Positions 8,874 to 17,485 of a stretch of DNA of 64,000 nucleotides are shown piece after piece. Source of the DNA: Pontivivens marinum (GTDB taxonomy: Bacteria > Pseudomonadota > Alphaproteobacteria > Rhodobacterales > Rhodobacteraceae); assembly GCF_900231835.1 (NCBI RefSeq), contig NZ_OCTN01000006.1, positions 95,426-159,425 of the forward strand, given 5' to 3'. The first letter of the stretch is position 1; each line of letters begins with the position of its first letter. Under the pieces are notes generated by a model. The model saw nothing but the letters and a program-made list of their open reading frames with translations. It had not been told where the DNA came from and did no database searches. A program made the position numbers and the translations under genes.

Positions 8874-9947
8874 ATGAGGCAAGTTGAAGTGGCCGTTATC
8901 GGCACGGGTTGGTGTGGCGGAATGCGCGCTGTTACGCTGTCGAAATCGGCATTGGTCGATCGGCTGCATATCTGCGAAATCAACCCTGAGCGGCTTGCCG
9001 AAGTAAAGGCGGAAACCAACCCCGCCACCGCCACGCTGGACTATGACGACATCGTCAAAAACCCTGCGATTGAGGTGGTTTACATCTCGACCACGCCCGA
9101 GCCTACGCACTACCCCATCGCCCGCGCCTGCCTGTTGGCGGGCAAGCATGTGCTGCTGGAAAAACCCATCGCCATGGAATTGGGAGAGGCAGACGACCTG
9201 ATCGCCATTGCCCGCGACAAGGGCGTGAAGTTCACCATCGGCTATTCGCAGCGCTTCAACCCCAAAATCGCCTATGCCAAAAAGTCGATTTCCGAGGGCA
9301 AGCTGGGCAATGTCGTTAACGTCATGGTCAGCCGCCACCTGTCGCGCAGCCTGGGCGCGCGCATCGCCAATCGGGTAAAACTGTCGCCCGCCGCGATGGA
9401 ATCCACCCATGATCTGGACTTCGTTTTCTGGCTGCTGGCCCCCGCAAAACCGGTCAAGGTTTACTCGCAGGGCGCCTATGGCCACATGAAGGAGCTGAAC
9501 GGCTCGTATGATTGCATGTGGAGCACGGTCACCATGTCCGACGGCACGCTGGTCGTGGTCGGCGGCGGCTGGAACCTGCCGCCCAGCTTCCCGAATTATT
9601 GCAGCACCTGGATCGAGATTACCGGCACCGACGGCGCGCTGATCCTCGACGATACGTCCCGCGACAATTGGCTGAACACGGTCAAGGACGCGACGCAGTT
9701 CCCCATGTCCACCATGCCGGGTGAGGATGTAGACCACATGTATGCGGGTCAGATGGGTCCGGAAACATTGCATTTTCTGGAATCCGTCTTGCTGGATCGT
9801 GAGCCTTTGACCTCGCCCGAGCATGCGCGGATGGTCATGGAAACCTATCTGGCGGCCGATATTTCCGCCGAATGCGGCGACCCGATCACCCTGCCTCTGT
9901 CGAACCATTCGCTGGCCATGCTGGCGGATATGAAAGAGGCGCAGTGA
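8874..9947 (+). CDS. Gfo/Idh/MocA family oxidoreductase
   Basis: A complete 357-residue member: N-terminal Rossmann fold (VEVAVIGTGWCGGMRA), the AGKHVLLEKPIAME motif with the catalytic-region EKP near residue 98, and GYSQRFNPKIA, then the C-terminal alpha/beta domain. It likely oxidises a sugar or cyclitol with NAD(P). GCGGGAGAGC lies just before the ATG as ribosome site. Its stop overlaps the next start as GTGA, so it is coupled to two 3-hydroxyacid dehydrogenase paralogues. It is only distantly similar to the left-edge oxidoreductase. Confidence 0.9.
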   Translation: MRQVEVAVIGTGWCGGMRAVTLSKSALVDRLHICEINPERLAEVKAETNPATATLDYDDIVKNPAIEVVYISTTPEPTHYPIARACLLAGKHVLLEKPIAMELGEADDLIAIARDKGVKFTIGYSQRFNPKIAYAKKSISEGKLGNVVNVMVSRHLSRSLGARIANRVKLSPAAMESTHDLDFVFWLLAPAKPVKVYSQGAYGHMKELNGSYDCMWSTVTMSDGTLVVVGGGWNLPPSFPNYCSTWIEITGTDGALILDDTSRDNWLNTVKDATQFPMSTMPGEDVDHMYAGQMGPETLHFLESVLLDREPLTSPEHARMVMETYLAADISAECGDPITLPLSNHSLAMLADMKEAQ

Positions 9948-10822
9948 GCGCGGCAAAACTGCCCGTCGCCATTGTCGGCCTTGGCCAGATGGGTCAGGGC
10001 ATCGCCCGCGCGTTGGATCGCGCGGGCCATTTGGTGGTGGCCAGTGACCGCGACCCCGCCCAATTCGCCGCCTGTGATTTCAGCGATGCCGTCACGGATG
10101 GCGATGTTCTGCGTACGGCAAAGGTCCTCTTTTTCGTCGTGCCCAGCACCGCCCAGATCGAGGGTTTTCTGGGCGACAGCACGGCGGATGATTGCATTAT
10201 CGTCGATCTGACCACCTCGAACCCGCAGGCCAGCATCGCGCTGGCGGCAAAACTGAAACCCCGTGGATTTTCCTATGTCGATGCGGCGATGACCGGCGGC
10301 GCGGCGGGGGCGGATGCGGGTACGCTGACCCTGATGATGGGTGGCGATCCCGAGGTTATCGCGCAGATCGACGACGTGCTTGATGTAATCTCGTCCCAAC
10401 GGTTCCGCATGGGCGATATCGGCGCGGGCCACGCGATGAAGCTGGTCCACAATCTGATCCTGCACAGCAGTTTCATGGCGACTTGCGAGGGGCTGTCACT
10501 GGCCCAACGCGCCGGTCTGGATGTTGCCGCCGCGACCGAAGTTCTGAACGCGGGAAATGCCCGCAGCTTCGTGACCGAGGTGCGCTTTCCCCGCGATATC
10601 CTCAGCGGCACAATGAATGCCCGATCGCGGATTTCGAACCTAGAAAAGGACATGGCACTGGCCCGCGATTTCGCCAGCGATCTGAACGGCCCGGCACCCT
10701 ATACCGCGATGACGCAGGCGCTGCTGTCCACCGCCTGTGAGCAGGGGGATGCGGCCCGTGATTTCTCATGGTTGTTCGCGATGTTCAGCGACCTTGCCAC
10801 GAAACAGGAGCCCGCGACATGA
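9944..10822 (+). CDS. 3-hydroxyisobutyrate dehydrogenase family protein (first of a tandem pair)
   Basis: Start set at a GTG (9944-9946) that overlaps the preceding TGA, giving 292 residues. The N-terminal Rossmann motif VAIVGLGQMGQGIARAL is followed by the substrate loop DAAMTGGAAGADAGTLTLMMGG near residue 120 and the catalytic-Lys helix GHAMKLVHNLI near 165. These enzymes oxidise 3-hydroxyacids such as 3-hydroxyisobutyrate, tartronate semialdehyde or glycerate. It is coupled on both sides: GTGA to the Gfo gene and ATGA to its paralogue. Confidence 0.87.
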   Translation: MSAAKLPVAIVGLGQMGQGIARALDRAGHLVVASDRDPAQFAACDFSDAVTDGDVLRTAKVLFFVVPSTAQIEGFLGDSTADDCIIVDLTTSNPQASIALAAKLKPRGFSYVDAAMTGGAAGADAGTLTLMMGGDPEVIAQIDDVLDVISSQRFRMGDIGAGHAMKLVHNLILHSSFMATCEGLSLAQRAGLDVAAATEVLNAGNARSFVTEVRFPRDILSGTMNARSRISNLEKDMALARDFASDLNGPAPYTAMTQALLSTACEQGDAARDFSWLFAMFSDLATKQEPAT

Positions 10823-11673
10823 CCCGACCCATCGGTATTTTCGGCATCGGCCTGATTGGCAACGCCATCGCCATACGCTTGATTTCAAATGGATATCAGG
10901 TCAGCGGTTGCGATCCCGACCCTGCACGCGGGGCGGCGCTGGAACAGATGGGCGGCAAAGCATGCGATGCGCAGAGCATCTGGGAAACCGGCTGCGTTTT
11001 CTCCTGCGTGTTCGATACGGATCAGTTGGAATCGCTGATCGTGGATGCGCCAGCGATCACTGCCACCCTGATTTCCGTCAGCACGTGCGATCCCGACCGC
11101 ATGGCCGGTTTGGGGCAGATGGCGGCGGCCAAGGGGATCACGCTGATCGAGGCCCCGATCTCCGGCACCAGCCGCTCGCTCGCCGCGGGCGACGTGCTGC
11201 TGATGGTGGCGGGGGACAGGGACGTGGCCCACGATTTGGCCCCCGTTTTTCAGGCCCTGTCCCGCGCCCATATCCATGTTGGCGATCATGGAAACGGCAA
11301 TCGGGCGAAGCTGGCGATCAACCTTGTTCTGGGCCTGAACCGCGCCGCCTTGGCCGAGGGGATGGTCTTTGCCGAAACACTGGGCATTGCGCCCGATGAC
11401 TTCCTGAATCTGGCCAAAGCATCGGCTGCCTATTCCTCGGTGATGGATGGCAAGGGCACGCTGATGGCCACCCGCGATTTCACCGCGCAGGGCAGGATCG
11501 TGCAATCGCATAAGGATTTCGAGCTGATCGCGGATAAGGCGGCGCAGGCGAACCAAGGGCTGCCTTTCACGCAAACCTATCTCAACATGATGCGCGACGC
11601 GCTGGATCATGGTGAGGGCGATCTGGACAATTCCGCCGTTTTACTGCCCATCGCCCGCGCAAAACCGGACTGA
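10819..11673 (+). CDS. 3-hydroxyisobutyrate dehydrogenase family protein (second of a tandem pair)
   Basis: A 284-residue paralogue of the preceding gene, starting at an ATG that overlaps its stop. It has IGIFGIGLIGNAIAIRL at the N-terminus, the loop EAPISGTSRSLAAGDVLLMVAG near 115, and the Lys helix GNRAKLAINLVLG near 160. The pair is divergent in sequence, so they probably act on different intermediates or form a heteromer. The operon ends in the terminator at 11681. Substrate unknown. Confidence 0.85.
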   Translation: MTRPIGIFGIGLIGNAIAIRLISNGYQVSGCDPDPARGAALEQMGGKACDAQSIWETGCVFSCVFDTDQLESLIVDAPAITATLISVSTCDPDRMAGLGQMAAAKGITLIEAPISGTSRSLAAGDVLLMVAGDRDVAHDLAPVFQALSRAHIHVGDHGNGNRAKLAINLVLGLNRAALAEGMVFAETLGIAPDDFLNLAKASAAYSSVMDGKGTLMATRDFTAQGRIVQSHKDFELIADKAAQANQGLPFTQTYLNMMRDALDHGEGDLDNSAVLLPIARAKPD

Positions 11674-11680
11674 GATAGCA

Positions 11681-11707
11681 AAACGCCCCCGATCAACGGG
11701 GGCGTTT
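11681..11707. terminator. Bidirectional intrinsic terminator
   Basis: AAACGCCCCCG (11681-11691) pairs with CGGGGGCGTTT (11697-11707) around a 5-base loop, between two convergent operons. Confidence 0.88.
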
Positions 11708-11711
11708 GCGT

Positions 11712-12158
11712 TTATACCGACAGGCGAATGCTGTCGGGCACCGGCAGCGGCGCATTCGGCCCGTCGATGAATTCGACAGTGGCAAAGATCAGCTCCGTCT
11801 CGCCGATATTCTCCACCGAATGCACCATCTGATCGCCTGCACCATAGTCGAAATGCTTCGTTTCACCCTGATAATGCACGACATCGCGGATTTCACCGGA
11901 TGAGAAATAGCCCCGCGCCGGCCCCCCGACCAGCGCGGTCCAGAAATAGCGGTTCACATGGCGATGAAACCGGCACCTCTTGCCCGGGGCGATGCGCAAA
12001 TGCCAGATGCGCATCGTCTCCGTTTCCGATACCAATTGCGACCCGACGCAACCATTGTTCAGGTCGCCCAGCATCTCCGCATGCAGGCCCTCGGGCCAGT
12101 GGGCAAAGGCGGCGGGGTCGTCGTTAATCTCCACATGATCTGGTCCGTGCTGTGCCAT
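11712..12158 (-). CDS. Cupin-fold protein
   Basis: 148 residues with a cupin-like beta sequence: FHRHVNRYFWTALVGG supplies an H-x-H pattern and DQMVHSVENIG the later His. The likely role is isomerisation or binding of a small acid; I cannot name it. It is the third gene of a reverse-strand operon behind the zinc dehydrogenase and the DHDPS-type lyase (gap to the latter 24 bp), under the GntR-like operator at 14284. Confidence 0.7.
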   Translation of the reverse strand: MAQHGPDHVEINDDPAAFAHWPEGLHAEMLGDLNNGCVGSQLVSETETMRIWHLRIAPGKRCRFHRHVNRYFWTALVGGPARGYFSSGEIRDVVHYQGETKHFDYGAGDQMVHSVENIGETELIFATVEFIDGPNAPLPVPDSIRLSV

Positions 12159-12182
12159 CGGTTTTCCTATCTTTTGCGGGGG

Positions 12183-13094
12183 TTACAGTAGGGATTGTGC
12201 GGTCAGATCGGCGCGCAAGGCGGCAACCTGCTCGTCGGAAAGCGGGCGCAAGGGCGGGGCCATTTGCAGCCAGCTCTCATCGCCGCTGCGCAGATATTCC
12301 GCCGTTTTCATCGCCGCCATCAGCGGATATTTTCCGGCCATGGCACGCGCATCCGAAACCACCTTCATCGCCGCGTCACGATCTGCACCCTCCGCCGCAT
12401 TGCGCGCGGTTTGCACCAGATTTGCCGTCACATTGGTCGAGCCGGAGATAATCCCCGCCGATCCAATCGACAGACCATCCCACAGAAACGCCTCGGAAGA
12501 CGGATAAACGTCGAAATCAGCCTCAACCCCGCCTGTCACCTCGATAAAGGCACGGGATTGCGCAAAATCGCCGCTGCTATCCTTTAGGCCCGCAATGATC
12601 GGACCGAATGCTGCGCGCAACCGCAGAACCAGATCGGTGGATAGCGGCGCCTGCGACATTTGCGGGAAGTGGTACAGGTAGATCCGCAGATCATCACTGC
12701 CAATTTTCTCAACCAAATTAGCGTAATAGGCGAACAGCCCGTCATCCGGGGCGTTCTTGTAGTAATAGGGCGGCAGGACCAGCACGTTGACGAAACCGGC
12801 ATCCACCGCCGCCCGTGTCAGCGCCACACAATCGCCCGCCGATGGCGCGCCGGTGCCGAAGATCACGCGATCCCGCTCCACCCCCGCCTTGGCAAAAACC
12901 TCGGGCAGGGTCAGACGATCAGCCATCGCGATCGAGGTCCCCTCGCCCGTTGTGCCGGTCGGGGCCACGCCGTCGCAGCCGCCATCTGTTAGCAAATGTT
13001 GGCAATACTCCAACAGCTTGGCATGGTCCAAGGACCCGTCCTGCTGAAAGGGTGAAACGGCTGCTGCGTAAATTCCGCGTCGTGCTTTGGTCAT
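12183..13094 (-). CDS. Dihydrodipicolinate synthase/N-acetylneuraminate lyase family aldolase
   Basis: 303 residues, a class I aldolase barrel. GTTGEG near residues 47-52 binds the pyruvate carboxylate, Y141 in YLYHFP is at the catalytic Tyr position, and K171 in AGLKDSSGD is the Schiff-base lysine. In place of the usual YNxP the motif is YHFP, as in members acting on sugar acids rather than on aspartate semialdehyde. It probably cleaves or dehydrates a 2-keto-3-deoxy acid. The operon context (zinc dehydrogenase upstream, cupin downstream, GntR operator) fits sugar-acid breakdown, not lysine synthesis. Confidence 0.87.
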   Translation of the reverse strand: MTKARRGIYAAAVSPFQQDGSLDHAKLLEYCQHLLTDGGCDGVAPTGTTGEGTSIAMADRLTLPEVFAKAGVERDRVIFGTGAPSAGDCVALTRAAVDAGFVNVLVLPPYYYKNAPDDGLFAYYANLVEKIGSDDLRIYLYHFPQMSQAPLSTDLVLRLRAAFGPIIAGLKDSSGDFAQSRAFIEVTGGVEADFDVYPSSEAFLWDGLSIGSAGIISGSTNVTANLVQTARNAAEGADRDAAMKVVSDARAMAGKYPLMAAMKTAEYLRSGDESWLQMAPPLRPLSDEQVAALRADLTAQSLL

Positions 13095-13114
13095 GTGATT
13101 ATCCCCTGAAACCG

Positions 13115-14266
13115 TTATTTTTTCGCGCCATTTGGCGCATCTGGCCGTGTCGAGACGACAACCTTGATCGCGTCATCGATCCGCTCCTTGGCGTATTTCA
13201 GCGCCGTGGGCAGCTCCTCCAACGCGAAGGTATGGGTGTGGACAAGGCTGGCATCGAATCGCTTTTCCGCCATGAACGCCATCGCCCGATGGGTGGCCGA
13301 ACGCCCCTCGCCCCGAATGCCGTAAAGGTAGATATTGTTCACCGCCAACGCGCCCAGATCGAACGAAACCGCCGATTTCGGAAAGGCCGCGAGGCAGATT
13401 CGCCCGCCGCGATTGGTCATATGCACCGATTGATTCACCGTGGTTTCGGTGCCGGCGCAGTCCACAACGTAATCCGCGCCCTTGCCGGTCAGCTCTTTTA
13501 CCCGCGCAACGACGTCCTCCTCGCGCGCGTTGATGACGTAATCCGCGCCCAATTGACGGCCAATCTCGTTGCGGCTTTCGCGGGTTCCGACCAGAATAAC
13601 CGGCGACGCGCCGAGCGCCTTCGCAACTGCAACAGCCAGTAAACCGATGGGTCCGGGGCCGATCACGACCACGCTTTCCCCCGCGACCAGACCGCCCAAT
13701 TCCGTCAGCCCGTACATCGAGGTTCCGGCCGTAACGACCAGCGTCGCCTCCTCATCAGACATGTGGTCGGGCACGCGGATCAGGGTGTTGACGTTGTTCA
13801 CCGCATATTCGGCAAAGCCGCCATTGGTGGTGAAACCGTTGGCGCGGTGGCCCTTATCCTTGTCGCCGTAGTTCAATCCGTAATTGTGGCACGACGTGTA
13901 CATGCCCATGCGACAGCGTTTGCACTGCCCGCATCCGGCGTGGATTTCGACGGTCACACGGTCGCCGATCTCGAACTCGTCAACGCCCGGCCCAAGGGCC
14001 GCAACGGTGCCCATATATTCGTGGCCGGGGGTAAAATTCTTGTTAAAGGGCGGGCCGCCCTCGATCAGCGCGGGGGTGCCATAGGACAGGATCTCCAGAT
14101 CCGTCGCACAGATCGCCACCGCGTCGATGCGCACCAGAACCTCTGCCTTACCCGGTACGGGAACCGGCTTTTCCTTGAGCGTTAATTCCTGCGGATCGCC
14201 CAGAACCCATGCCCGCATCGTATCGGGCGGGGTCATGTTTTTATCCGCGGTTGCCGTATCTGCCAT
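13115..14266 (-). CDS. Zinc-dependent medium-chain alcohol/polyol dehydrogenase
   Basis: 383 residues with all MDR landmarks: catalytic-zinc Cys in AICATDLEI, GHEY near residue 80, the four-Cys structural zinc loop CGQCKRCRMGMYTSC, and the NAD loop GPGPIGLLAVAVAKALGA. It probably oxidises a secondary alcohol or polyol. First gene of the operon ADH-lyase-cupin. A perfect GntR-like operator begins 18 bp upstream of its start and a second one 135 bp upstream. Family sure, substrate not. Confidence 0.9.
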   Translation of the reverse strand: MADTATADKNMTPPDTMRAWVLGDPQELTLKEKPVPVPGKAEVLVRIDAVAICATDLEILSYGTPALIEGGPPFNKNFTPGHEYMGTVAALGPGVDEFEIGDRVTVEIHAGCGQCKRCRMGMYTSCHNYGLNYGDKDKGHRANGFTTNGGFAEYAVNNVNTLIRVPDHMSDEEATLVVTAGTSMYGLTELGGLVAGESVVVIGPGPIGLLAVAVAKALGASPVILVGTRESRNEIGRQLGADYVINAREEDVVARVKELTGKGADYVVDCAGTETTVNQSVHMTNRGGRICLAAFPKSAVSFDLGALAVNNIYLYGIRGEGRSATHRAMAFMAEKRFDASLVHTHTFALEELPTALKYAKERIDDAIKVVVSTRPDAPNGAKK

Positions 14267-14283
14267 CGTTCCACCCTGTCACT

Positions 14284-14297
14284 ATTGGTTGACCAAT
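14284..14297. promoter_or_regulatory. FadR/UxuR-like GntR operator (family B, copy 2)
   Basis: ATTGGTTGACCAAT, a near-perfect 14-bp palindrome, 18 bp from the zinc dehydrogenase start. The same sequence recurs inverted at 14401. Confidence 0.65.
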
Positions 14298-14400
14298 TGT
14301 CTTGAATCACAGTCTGCATATTGCGTAGCGCGCTATAAATGCTGTGGCAACATAAATTATTGGCCGTATTTACAGGGCGCTTCTGGTTTCACTCGCACTT

Positions 14401-14414
14401 ATTGGTCAACCAAT
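14401..14414. promoter_or_regulatory. FadR/UxuR-like GntR operator (family B, copy 3)
   Basis: ATTGGTCAACCAAT is the exact reverse complement of the copy at 14284, centred 117 bp away, and lies 89 bp before the GST start. The pair could support a repression loop between the divergent promoters. Confidence 0.65.
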
Positions 14415-14502
14415 ACCCACCCCCTCACGCCGATTTTCCTTCCCTCATGCGCGCAAAGCCAATAGCAATGAACCAACCGAAACCAACGCAACAGGACCGA
14501 CG

Positions 14503-15141
14503 ATGATTGATCTGTATACGTGGACCACGCCGAACGGCCGCAAGGTCTCCATCCTGCTCGAAGAACTGGGCGTGCCCTACACGGCCAAGGCAATCGACAT
14601 CACCAAGGACGAGCAATTCGCCCCCGACTTTCTGAAAATCGCGCCCAATAATCGCATCCCCGCCATTGTCGATCACGACACCGGTATGCACCTGATGGAA
14701 ACCGGCGCGATCATGATGTATCTCGCCAAAAAATATGATCGCTTTCAGGTAGACGGCGACGAATATTGGCGCATGGTTGAATGGCTGATGTGGCAAATGG
14801 GCGGCATGGGTCCGATGCTGGGACAGGTCCACCACTTCGTTAAATATAACGCGGGCAAATCCGAATATGCCGAGCAGCGCTACTCCAAGGAGGCCCGCCG
14901 CCTGTACAAGGTTCTGAACACCCGCCTACAGGATCGCGAGTTCATCGTGGGTGAGGGGACCGGCACCTATACCATCGCGGATATGGCGATCTGGCCATGG
15001 GTGTCGCGCCATGATTGGCAACAGATCGATCTGGCCGAGTTCCCCAATGTGCGCACATGGTACAACACCATCGCCCAACGTCCCGCAGTGCAGCGTGGCT
15101 ATCACGTTCCGAAATATGTGACGGATATTCCAACCGCTTGA
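14503..15141 (+). CDS. Glutathione S-transferase family protein, YfcG/nu class
   Basis: 212 residues with an N-terminal thioredoxin-like domain starting MIDLYTWTTPNGRKVSILLEE; the TxxTPNGxK pattern is that of YfcG-type GSTs, which act as disulfide-bond reductases or glutathione peroxidases. NNRIPAIVD supplies the cis-Pro and METGAIMMYLA the Glu/Ser glutathione site. C-terminal helical domain complete. It is divergent from the zinc dehydrogenase and shares its GntR-type operators. A terminator follows at 15177. Confidence 0.9.
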   Translation: MIDLYTWTTPNGRKVSILLEELGVPYTAKAIDITKDEQFAPDFLKIAPNNRIPAIVDHDTGMHLMETGAIMMYLAKKYDRFQVDGDEYWRMVEWLMWQMGGMGPMLGQVHHFVKYNAGKSEYAEQRYSKEARRLYKVLNTRLQDREFIVGEGTGTYTIADMAIWPWVSRHDWQQIDLAEFPNVRTWYNTIAQRPAVQRGYHVPKYVTDIPTA

Positions 15142-15176
15142 TTTAAAGTTCGCATTCCCTGCGGGGGTCTGAATTC

Positions 15177-15203
15177 GGGGCGCGGCGATTGCTGCGCCCC
15201 TTT
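15177..15203 (+). terminator. Intrinsic terminator after GST
   Basis: GGGGCGC (15177-15183) pairs with GCGCCCC (15194-15200), followed by TTT and soon a further T run. Confidence 0.6.
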
Positions 15204-15224
15204 GCGTTTTTGGCCGCCGGATGG

Positions 15225-15243
15225 CTATCAGAAAACCGGATAG
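15225..15243. promoter_or_regulatory. LysR-type operator-like dyad (family A, copy 2)
   Basis: CTATCAGAAAACCGGATAG has perfect CTATC/GATAG arms and contains T-N11-A. It is 73 bp before the monooxygenase gene and matches the copy at 19332 at 16 of 18 positions. Confidence 0.6.
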
Positions 15244-15315
15244 AAAGCATAACAAACTATCAATTTCCACACGGGACAGACTGCTGCAATCTGCCCCGCA
15301 ACCGAGGAGATTGTA

Positions 15316-16425
15316 ATGAAGCTGTCCTTTTTCACGATGCCGATTCACCCGCTGGGAAAACCCTTTTCCAAGAGCCTAGCCGAGGATCGCGAAGCGTTCA
15401 TTCTGGCGGATAAGCTGGGCTTCGCCGAGGCATATTGCGGCGAACACACGACCGACCAGGCAGAGATCATCACCTCGACCGTCGCGTTTCTGGCCAGCCT
15501 GGCATACGAGACGAAAAACATCCGTCTGGGCACCGGCACGGTCAACCTGCCCAATTCCCACCCTGCCCGCGTCGCGGCAGAGGTTGCGATGCTGGATCAC
15601 ATGCTGGAGGGACGCCTGAATTTCGGTATCTCCCCCGGCGGCCTGATGTCCGATGCCGAGGTATTCGGCACGATGGACAAGGACCGCAACGCCATGTTCA
15701 TCGAATGCATCAACATGGTTCTGGCCATTTGGGCGGGTGAGGCCCCCTATAACCTCAAGGGTGACTTCTTCGAGGTGTCCACCGAACGCACCATGATGCG
15801 CGAAATCGGTCAGGGCGACATTATGAAGCCCTATCAGGACCCCCACCCCCCGATCATCGGCACCGTGGTTGCGCCATTCTCCAAGGGCGTCACCGCCATG
15901 GCCGCCCGTGGCTGGCAGCCGATTTCCGCGAACTTCCTGCTGCCCAAATGGGCCGCGACCCACTGGCCAAACTACGCCGAGGGCTGCGCACAGGCGGGCA
16001 ATGTCGCCTCCTACGAGGATTGGCGCGTCGCGAAAAACATCTGCGTGGCCAAGGACGAAAAGACCGCCCGCGCCTATGCCCGCGATCCGGGCAGCCCCTA
16101 TGTTCTGTATTACAGCCAGTTGTTGACCAAGCTGCGCGCAGGCGGGCGTCTGAACCTGTTCAAAGAGGATCAGAACATGTCCGACGATGATGTGACGCTG
16201 GATTACGTCATGGACCGTCTGGTGATCCACGGCGATCCTGAATCCGTGGCGGATCAGGTGCTGGCCCTGCGCGAACAAACCGGCCCGTTCCAGCACCTCG
16301 TCTATGCCGGTCATGACTGGGCCGATTACGATCTGGGCCGCGACGGAATGATCCTGATGGCCGAGAAGGTCATGCCGATCCTGAATGAGGCGACCAAGAA
16401 CGAACCCGCCTATTCCCCGACCTGA
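15316..16425 (+). CDS. Luciferase-like (LLM class) flavin-dependent monooxygenase
   Basis: 369 residues of the bacterial-luciferase superfamily: MKLSFFTMPIHPLGK at the start, EAYCGEHTT with the conserved Glu-His near residue 44, RLGTGTVNLPNSHPARVAAE near 75, and DHMLEGRLNFGISPGG near 95. These enzymes use FMNH2 from a partner reductase to hydroxylate or cleave organic substrates. The partner is probably the next gene, 68 bp downstream. An AACCGAGGAG ribosome site precedes the ATG. A LysR-type dyad lies upstream. Similar to the limonene/alkanal monooxygenase branch rather than DszA; substrate unknown. Confidence 0.9.
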   Translation: MKLSFFTMPIHPLGKPFSKSLAEDREAFILADKLGFAEAYCGEHTTDQAEIITSTVAFLASLAYETKNIRLGTGTVNLPNSHPARVAAEVAMLDHMLEGRLNFGISPGGLMSDAEVFGTMDKDRNAMFIECINMVLAIWAGEAPYNLKGDFFEVSTERTMMREIGQGDIMKPYQDPHPPIIGTVVAPFSKGVTAMAARGWQPISANFLLPKWAATHWPNYAEGCAQAGNVASYEDWRVAKNICVAKDEKTARAYARDPGSPYVLYYSQLLTKLRAGGRLNLFKEDQNMSDDDVTLDYVMDRLVIHGDPESVADQVLALREQTGPFQHLVYAGHDWADYDLGRDGMILMAEKVMPILNEATKNEPAYSPT

Positions 16426-16493
16426 ATATCCCGCGCCACGGTGCACCGCGCATCGTGGCCCACATCCCCCCTTGCACAGATCAGGAGTCTACT

Positions 16494-17429
16494 ATGACAT
16501 CCCCAGTTCGTGACGCCGATATTGACCCAAAGGCCTTTCGCCGCGCGCTGGGTAATTTTGCCACTGGCGTAACCATCATCACCGCGCAGGGCGCGGATGG
16601 AGAGAAGGTCGGCGTCACCGCCAGCAGCTTCAATTCCCTGTCCATGGACCCGCCGCTGATCCTGTGGAGCAGCATGAAAACCGCGCGCAGCTGCGAGATT
16701 TTCGAATCCGCCACGCATTTCGCGGTAAACATTCTGGCCTCGGACCAGATGGACATGTCCAACCACTTTGCCCGTCAGCAGATGGATAAATTTGCGGGGG
16801 TCGAGTGGGAGGCCGGCATCGGCGGCGCGCCCCTGTTCCCCAACTGCGCGGGCCGGTTCCAGTGCGAGGCTTACGACAGGCTGGATGGCGGTGATCACTG
16901 GATCTATGTCGGACGGGTTGTGGCCTTTGACGATCTTGGCCGCTCGCCGCTCTGCTTCCATCAGGGGTCGTATTCCATGGTGTTCAACCATCCGGGAGCG
17001 CCCAAAAAGCCCGCCCCCGAAATGGCGAAATCCCCCCATGCGGACCGGATGGGCAACCACAAATTCTTTCTGATGATCCGCGCGATTCAGGGTTATCAGG
17101 ATCGCTATCAGCCCAAGTTGCACGCGCTGGACATCAACTTGATCGAGGCACGCGCCCTGCTGGTGATGAACACCACCGTGGGACTGGATGCGGACCAGAT
17201 GCTGGTGCAACTCAACGCCCCGATGGTCGAGGTGAACGAGGCGCTGCTAAATCTGGAAAACTGCGGCATGATCGCGCAAAGCGGTAACGGCTATATCCTG
17301 ACCGAAACCGGCGCACAAAAGGCAGATCAGTGTTGGGAACTGGCCGAGGCCCACGCAGATGAATCCTTCAGCCAATTCAGTGACGAGCAGTTGGAAACCT
17401 TCACCACCATCCTGCGCCACCTGATCTAG
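16494..17429 (+). CDS. Two-domain flavin reductase with C-terminal MarR-like winged helix
   Basis: Start set at the ATG after AGGAGT, giving 311 residues. Residues 12-165 are an FMN-binding split-barrel reductase (FRRALGNFATGVTIIT, then VTASSFNSLSMDPPLIL), as in HpaC. Residues about 195-305 form a winged-helix domain (ARALLVMNTTVGLDADQMLV, LNLENCGMIAQSG). The same architecture and length are known from the C1 reductase of p-hydroxyphenylacetate hydroxylase, in which the MarR-like domain senses the substrate and gates flavin reduction, and from nitrilotriacetate monooxygenase component B. It would supply FMNH2 to the preceding monooxygenase. Terminator follows at once. Confidence 0.88.
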   Translation: MTSPVRDADIDPKAFRRALGNFATGVTIITAQGADGEKVGVTASSFNSLSMDPPLILWSSMKTARSCEIFESATHFAVNILASDQMDMSNHFARQQMDKFAGVEWEAGIGGAPLFPNCAGRFQCEAYDRLDGGDHWIYVGRVVAFDDLGRSPLCFHQGSYSMVFNHPGAPKKPAPEMAKSPHADRMGNHKFFLMIRAIQGYQDRYQPKLHALDINLIEARALLVMNTTVGLDADQMLVQLNAPMVEVNEALLNLENCGMIAQSGNGYILTETGAQKADQCWELAEAHADESFSQFSDEQLETFTTILRHLI

Positions 17430-17441
17430 AACCCGAATACG

Positions 17442-17476
17442 AAAAAGCCCCGCCAGATGATGGCGGGGCTTTTTTT
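17442..17476. terminator. Bidirectional intrinsic terminator
   Basis: A long stem (17442-17455 with 17461-17474), loop GATGA, flanked by A5 and T7 runs, between the flavin reductase and the convergent BKACE gene. Confidence 0.92.
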
Positions 17477-17485
17477 ATGCGCGTT

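Noticed and set aside
15155..15168. TTCCCTGCGGGGGT, a parS-like word after the GST gene
   Set aside because: Two mismatches in one arm and far from the cluster; probably chance in GC-rich DNA.
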